DNA of 9,027 nucleotides from JAAYDF01 sp964511155. Its GTDB lineage: Bacteria > Planctomycetota > Phycisphaerae > UBA1845 > PWPN01. The stretch's first letter is position 1; each line of letters starts with the position of its first letter. Location: contig CAZEEJ010000209.1 of NCBI GenBank assembly GCA_964511155.1, positions 1-9,027 of the forward strand. Reading direction: 5' to 3'. The notes under the pieces are model-generated. The model was not told the origin of the DNA. It saw only the letters and a program-made list of their open reading frames with translations, and ran no database searches. This document shows, piece by piece, positions 5,704-9,027 of this stretch. Position numbers and translations under genes: made by a program.

Positions 5704-5962
5704 GCAGATGACGAGCCAGGGTGCCGCCCGGCAACGCCGGGTGAAGCCGAACCGGACGCGTTTTCCGGAGCGGGCCGGCGCGGATTGGAAGGGGCCGATC
5801 GTCGACTACAAAGAGGTCGAGCTGCTGCGGAAGTTCCTGACGGCCAGCAGCAAGATGATGTCGCGCAAGCGTGGCGGCACGAACGCCCGGGAGCAGCGTG
5901 ACATCCGGCGAGCGATCAAGCGGGCTCGGTTCCTGGCACTGCTGCCGTTCACGGGTACGTGA
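5696..5962 (+). CDS. rpsR: 30S ribosomal protein bS18
   Basis: An 88-residue small-subunit ribosomal protein that binds 16S rRNA with bS6 on the platform. The diagnostic segment is VDYKEVELLRKFLT (36-49), then GTNAREQRDIRRAIKRARFLALLPF (61-85), which matches the bS18 core across bacteria. The start is Met at 5696, with AGGAGAAGG (5681-5689) upstream inside the Trm112 gene; Met5 (5708) is an alternative. The N-terminal region is basic and Arg/Gln-rich but lacks the CxxC zinc pair seen in zinc-bearing bS18 proteins. The usual neighbours rpsF, ssb and rplI are absent. Instead it is coupled to a Trm112-like gene and followed by tRNA-Arg. The length is normal for the family. Confidence 0.93.
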   Translation: MGKQMTSQGAARQRRVKPNRTRFPERAGADWKGPIVDYKEVELLRKFLTASSKMMSRKRGGTNAREQRDIRRAIKRARFLALLPFTGT

Positions 5963-6003
5963 GCGTGAAGGTCGGGAAGGCGCCAAGAAAGAGACAGTCC
6001 GGG

Positions 6004-6021
6004 GAGCGGCGCGGGCCGCTC
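6004..6021. other. Hairpin between rpsR and tRNA-Arg
   Basis: A perfect 7-bp inverted repeat, GAGCGGC (6004-6010) and GCCGCTC (6015-6021), closes a GCGG loop. It ends 5 nt before the tRNA. It is not followed by a T-tract, so an RNA-processing or pausing structure is as likely as termination. Confidence 0.45.
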
Positions 6022-6026
6022 GTTCA

Positions 6027-6100
6027 GCGCCCGTAGCTCAATTGGACAGAGCATCTGGCTTCGGACCAGAGGGTTGTAGGTTCGAGTCCTGCCGGGCGCG
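6027..6100 (+). tRNA. tRNA-Arg (anticodon UCG)
   Basis: A full cloverleaf of 74 nt. Acceptor arms GCGCCCG (6027-6033) and CGGGCGC (6093-6099) pair perfectly. The D-stem is GCTC/GAGC. The anticodon stem is TCTGG/CCAGA around loop CTTCGGA, with the anticodon TCG at 6061-6063, which reads CGA-type arginine codons. The variable loop is 5 nt, and the T-stem is GTAGG/CCTGC with loop TTCGAGT. The discriminator base is G (6100). The 3' CCA is not encoded, so it must be added after transcription. It lies between rpsR and serS in the same direction. Confidence 0.95.
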
Positions 6101-6285
6101 CATGACAACCCGGTCCCGGTCCAGGCGGTGTGACGCGATGGCAAGCCCGGTGACAACTTGTGACGTGGCAAGAGGTGGCGGACCGCGAGACGGCGGTGCC
6201 GCCCGCGGCTGGTTTGCGTATTCGTGGTTTAGCCGGAGACCGCGTCTTCGGGCCTGAAGCCAGCCGGCCGGATATGGTGTTCAAC

Positions 6286-6323
6286 GCCCCGAGACGCACA
6301 GATGTGACGCTCGGGGCTTTTTT
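6286..6323 (+). terminator. Intrinsic terminator / possible attenuator directly upstream of serS
   Basis: An 8-bp perfect stem, GCCCCGAG (6286-6293) and CTCGGGGC (6310-6317), encloses a 16-nt loop in which CACA/TGTG can pair. It is followed by six Ts (6318-6323). It ends only 22 nt before the serS start codon, so it is not the terminator of a separate upstream unit with room for a serS promoter after it. Either transcription starts upstream and must read through, or the structure regulates serS. Confidence 0.8.
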
Positions 6324-6345
6324 GTTGGCCGGAGGATGACCCGCG

Positions 6346-7683
6346 ATGATCGACATCAAACTGATTCGCCAGGACCCGGAACGCTTCAGGCAGGCGGCCC
6401 GAAACAAGCGCATCGCCTGCGACGTTGACGACCTGTGCACGGTGGACGACCGGCGCCGCGCGTTGCAGGTGGAGTTCGATGAACTGCGTCACAGGCAGAA
6501 TGAGATCAGCGGGCAGATCGCGCTCTACAAAAACCCCAAGAGCAAGTGGTATCAGCAGGCCCTGGCCGATGGCCGAACCACCGAGGAGCTTCAAGCGGAG
6601 GGCCAGAAGCTGGTCGAACAGGTCGCCGCGATGAAGGCCCGGGCCAAGGAACTGGAAAGCGAGCTGCGTGAGGTCAACGAGCGTTTCGAGGCCCTGCTGC
6701 TGACCGTGCCTCAACCGCCGGCCGACGAAGTGCCGCTGGGCCAGGATGACACGCAGAACGTCGAGCTGCGGAAGGTGGGCGAGGTGCCGCAGTTCGAGTT
6801 CGAGCCGCGGGATCACGTGACCCTGATGACCGAACTGGGCATGTTGGATCTCGAGCGGGGCGTGAAGCTGGCGGGGACGCGGAACTACGTGCTCCGCGGG
6901 GACGGGGTGGCCCTGCACCGGGCAGTCCTGCAACTGGCGGTGGACCTGATGCAGGAGCGGGGGTACACGCAACTTGGCGTGCCGGTGCTCGTGCGGGACG
7001 CGATGATGGTGGGCACGGGCTACTTCCCGGGCGGCGAGGAGCAGGCATACCGCTGCGAGCGCGACGGGCTGAGCCTGGTAGGCACCGCGGAGGTACCGCT
7101 GACCGCGTACCACGGCGACGAGATTCTCGGTGAGGACGAACTGCCGAAGAAATACTTCGCGCTGAGCACCTGCTTCCGCCGCGAGGCGGGGGCGGCGGGC
7201 AAGGATACCTACGGCCTGTACCGCATCCACCTGTTCGAGAAGGTCGAGCAGGTGGTGATTTGTCGCAACGACGAGCAAACCTCGATCGCCCACCATGCGG
7301 AGATCCTCGGCAACGCCGAGGAGGTCCTGCGCCGGCTGGAGCTGCCGTACCGCGTGGTCAACGTCTGCACGGGCGACCTGGGTCAGGGGCAGGTACAGAA
7401 ATTCGACATCGAGACGTGGATGCCCTCGCGCGGCGGATACGGCGAGACGCACTCCGCTTCGCGGTTCTACGAGTACCAGGCCCGCCGGTTGAAACTGCGA
7501 TTCCGCGACCGCAACCGCAACCTGCACTACTGTCACACATTGAACAACACCGTGATTGCCAGCCCGCGTGTATTGATCGCCCTGGTGGAGAACCACCAGA
7601 ACGCGGACGGCACGATTCGTATCCCGGCGGCACTTCGCCCGTACCTGGGCGGCCGGGATACACTCGGAGGAACGCAGCCATGA
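6346..7683 (+). CDS. serS: Serine--tRNA ligase
   Basis: A 445-residue class II aminoacyl-tRNA synthetase that charges tRNA-Ser (and tRNA-Sec where present). Residues about 28-116 form the long antiparallel coiled-coil arm that grips the tRNA-Ser variable arm. The catalytic domain shows LHRAV...GYTQLGVPVLV (motif 1 area, 190-216), the serine-recognition TAE (247-249), motif 2 FRREAGAAGKDTYGLYRIH (277-295) and motif 3 with HTLNNTVIASPR (397-408; Arg408 contacts ATP), then ENHQNADGTIRIPAALRPYLGG. Several normally conserved spots differ: HLF instead of HQF after motif 2, SASRFYEYQARR (370-381) instead of a SCSNCxDFQARR-like block, and NNTVIASPR instead of NGSGLAVGR or NGTAVAVPR. The catalytic Glu and Arg residues are kept, so it is probably active. 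The start has GGAGG (6331-6335). The stop overlaps the DAHP synthase start as ATGA. Confidence 0.96.
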   Translation: MIDIKLIRQDPERFRQAARNKRIACDVDDLCTVDDRRRALQVEFDELRHRQNEISGQIALYKNPKSKWYQQALADGRTTEELQAEGQKLVEQVAAMKARAKELESELREVNERFEALLLTVPQPPADEVPLGQDDTQNVELRKVGEVPQFEFEPRDHVTLMTELGMLDLERGVKLAGTRNYVLRGDGVALHRAVLQLAVDLMQERGYTQLGVPVLVRDAMMVGTGYFPGGEEQAYRCERDGLSLVGTAEVPLTAYHGDEILGEDELPKKYFALSTCFRREAGAAGKDTYGLYRIHLFEKVEQVVICRNDEQTSIAHHAEILGNAEEVLRRLELPYRVVNVCTGDLGQGQVQKFDIETWMPSRGGYGETHSASRFYEYQARRLKLRFRDRNRNLHYCHTLNNTVIASPRVLIALVENHQNADGTIRIPAALRPYLGGRDTLGGTQP

Positions 7684-8702
7684 TCGTCGTCATGCAGCAA
7701 GGATGTACACGGGAGCAGGTGGACCGCGTGGTCCAACTTGTTCGGGAAATGAACCTGACCGACCACGTGATCGTGGGTACGGAGCGCACGGTGGTCGCCG
7801 TGATCGGGGACGACCGGTTCAAGGACCGCAGCGTGCTGGAAAGCTGCGCGGGCGTGGACCGGGTGGTACCGATCCTGGCGCCGTACAAGATCGCCAGCCG
7901 ACAGGCCAAGGCTGAACCGACGGCCATTCCGCTGGGGGGGACTCTCGGCGGAGTTGCCGGCGACAAGCAGATCTGCGTGATCGCCGGCCCGTGCAGCGTT
8001 GAGGACCGGGAGATGCTCCTGGACGTAGCCCACGCGGTGAAGGAAGCCGGAGCCACCGCCTTGCGCGGCGGAGCGTTCAAACCGCGGACCAGCCCCTACC
8101 AGTTCCAGGGGCTCGGCGAGCGCGGGCTGGAGATCCTCGCCGAGGCCCGCGAGCAGACCGGCCTGGCGATCGTGACGGAGATCATGAGCATCGACCAGGT
8201 CGACCTGGTGAGCCGGTACGCGGACGTGCTGCAGATCGGCACGCGGAACATGCACAACTTCAACCTGCTGTGCGCCGTGGGCAGAACGCAGAAGCCGATT
8301 CTGCTCAAACGCGGCTGGAGTGCCACGCTGGATGAGTTCCTGCTCGCTGCCGAGTACATCATCAACGCCGGCAACGGCCGGGTGATCCTCTGCGAGCGCG
8401 GCATTCGCACGCACGAGCAGTACGTGCGCAACACGCTGGCGCTGGCGATCGTGCCGGCGGTCAAGCGGGAATCGCATCTGCCGATCCTGGTGGATCCCTC
8501 GCAGGGCACGGGGCGGGCATACATGGTGCCGGCCATGTGCAAGGCAGCGGTCGCGGCCGGGGCGGACGGGTTACTCATCGAGGTCCACCGCGATCCGGAG
8601 CATGCCCTGACCGACGGCGGGCAGTCGATCACGTGCGAGACCTTCGCGGAGCTGATGAAGGAACTCAAGGCGGTCGCCGCGGCGGTGGGACGCGAAGTGT
8701 GA
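7680..8702 (+). CDS. aroF: 3-deoxy-7-phosphoheptulonate (DAHP) synthase, type I-beta, with unusual metal site
   Basis: A 340-residue enzyme for the first step of the shikimate pathway (PEP + erythrose-4-phosphate to DAHP). Residues 1-70 look like the N-terminal ferredoxin-like regulatory domain of Thermotoga-type enzymes (MIVVMQQG...VIVGTERTVVAVIG...VDRVVPI). The TIM-barrel follows with AGPCSVE (102-108), RGGAFKPRTSPYQFQG (129-144), GTRNMHNFNLL (187-197), LLKRG (208-212), CERGIRT (238-244), LPILVDPSQGTG (267-278), LIEVHRDP (299-306) and TDGGQS. Metal ligands by alignment to T. maritima DAHPS are Cys105, Glu301 and Asp312, all present; the fourth, His of DPSH, is replaced by Gln275. The start is ATG at 7680, with GGAGG (7666-7670) upstream and a 4-nt overlap with serS. 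The frame is open further left, but that stretch is serS in another frame. Symbol aroF is generic for the class. Confidence 0.94.
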   Translation: MIVVMQQGCTREQVDRVVQLVREMNLTDHVIVGTERTVVAVIGDDRFKDRSVLESCAGVDRVVPILAPYKIASRQAKAEPTAIPLGGTLGGVAGDKQICVIAGPCSVEDREMLLDVAHAVKEAGATALRGGAFKPRTSPYQFQGLGERGLEILAEAREQTGLAIVTEIMSIDQVDLVSRYADVLQIGTRNMHNFNLLCAVGRTQKPILLKRGWSATLDEFLLAAEYIINAGNGRVILCERGIRTHEQYVRNTLALAIVPAVKRESHLPILVDPSQGTGRAYMVPAMCKAAVAAGADGLLIEVHRDPEHALTDGGQSITCETFAELMKELKAVAAAVGREV

Positions 8703-9027
8703 GCGGGGATCGGGTCGGGGGACGCACGAGCCGGGGACGCAAGTCCCCGGGTGAGCGTGCGGGTCGCCAACGAGCCCCAAGCGCCAGCGCGGGAGCCGCT
8801 TCGCGAGGGTAGCCGCCACGCGAGCCCAGGCATTCACTCCCAGTCGTGCACCGGGATGAACCCGGCGCCTCGCTCTCCTGTGTAGACCCCAATGGCCGAC
8901 CGGGCGGGGCGTTCGCCGCGAAGGCTACCAGACCCGCCCGGCCCCACTGCGTAGATTCGGCCAGCCCGAACGTGCGGGATGGCTCAGGACCCGGGCCAGG
9001 ACTTGCATCGGGCCGCGCTTCCGGCAT
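8703..9027. other. 325-nt 3' region with hairpins, no convincing gene
   Basis: This is GC-rich sequence with a strong hairpin at 8723-8761 and a smaller CCGGG/CCCGG hairpin (8851-8855/8861-8865). The stretch around 8771-8795 (AACGAGCCCCAAGCGCCAGC...) resembles dispersed repeats I recall from planctomycete genomes, which is unverified. Open frames on either strand here are low-complexity Pro/Arg/Gly products without a recognisable domain. Confidence 0.5.
8723..8761. repeat. Two-part hairpin with GCAA tetraloop downstream of the DAHP synthase gene
   Basis: The inner stem CCGGGGAC (8731-8738) and GTCCCCGG (8743-8750) is 8 bp, perfect, and closed by GCAA, a GNRA-type loop. The outer stem CGCACG (8723-8728) and CGTGCG (8756-8761) adds 6 bp across an asymmetric internal loop. 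It starts 20 nt after the aroF stop. There is no T-tract, so it may be a transcript-end structure, a stability hairpin or a copy of a dispersed palindromic repeat. Confidence 0.6.

Noticed and set aside
6168..6215. T-box-like core (GAGGTGGCGGACCGCG) in the leader of serS, with TGGC matching a tRNA-Ser discriminator
   Set aside because: The match to the T-box consensus has an insertion. It lies about 100 nt from the terminator rather than next to it. Only about 70 nt are left after tRNA-Arg for a stem I, and no Ser specifier loop is visible. In GC-rich sequence the match is probably chance.
7260..7679. Upstream extension of the DAHP synthase reading frame to 7260
   Set aside because: This stretch is the serS coding region in another frame. 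The DAHP synthase N-terminal domain begins naturally at 7680, with GGAGG upstream.
8665..9027. Reverse-strand open frame running off the right end
   Set aside because: Pro/Arg/Gly-rich translation of hairpin and repeat sequence, with no domain and overlap of the aroF 3' end.

Overview
The window is GC-rich bacterial chromosome with housekeeping genes interleaved with short uncharacterised ones. No 16S rRNA or other marker gene is present. The best guess is a planctomycete (Planctomycetota). The grounds are the CxC...CxxC zinc-ribbon/multi-membrane protein, the single-cysteine Trm112-like protein, a DUF6932-like nucleotidyltransferase with a small helical partner, a protein resembling DUF6717, and dispersed palindromic repeats. 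This is inference from family resemblance only.

Left part (1-2504): the 3' end of an extended SDR sugar-nucleotide epimerase/dehydratase is followed after 21 nt by a class I glutamine amidotransferase of the gamma-Glu-GABA hydrolase (peptidase C26) type. Converging on them is a leftward set of three small genes: a minimal nucleotidyltransferase (2504-2211), translationally coupled by ATGA to a 66-residue helical protein (2214-2014), then a small membrane-anchored protein (1910-1452).

Middle part (2505-5472): an intergenic stretch holds two different imperfect palindromic repeats with 9-bp and 8-bp internal periods. It is followed by a zinc-ribbon/six-TM protein carrying a fresh 33-bp tandem repeat, then a Mn-type superoxide dismutase. 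The SOD gene has a good promoter, a Tat-like leader, and a second well-placed internal start with a strong Shine-Dalgarno that would make a leaderless enzyme. Downstream of it lies a run of hairpins ending in a terminator.

Right part (5473-9027): a rightward translation and aromatic-amino-acid cluster contains a Trm112/UPF0434 protein, bS18 (rpsR, overlapping by 8 nt), tRNA-Arg(UCG), an intrinsic terminator or attenuator 22 nt before serS, seryl-tRNA synthetase, and a type I-beta DAHP synthase overlapping serS by ATGA. The Trm112-like protein and bS18 both lack the usual zinc-binding cysteine pairs.

The most striking point is that the DAHP synthase has Gln where the family has a metal-binding His (DPSQ instead of DPSH). 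The last 325 bases hold hairpins and probable dispersed repeat sequence, with no convincing gene.
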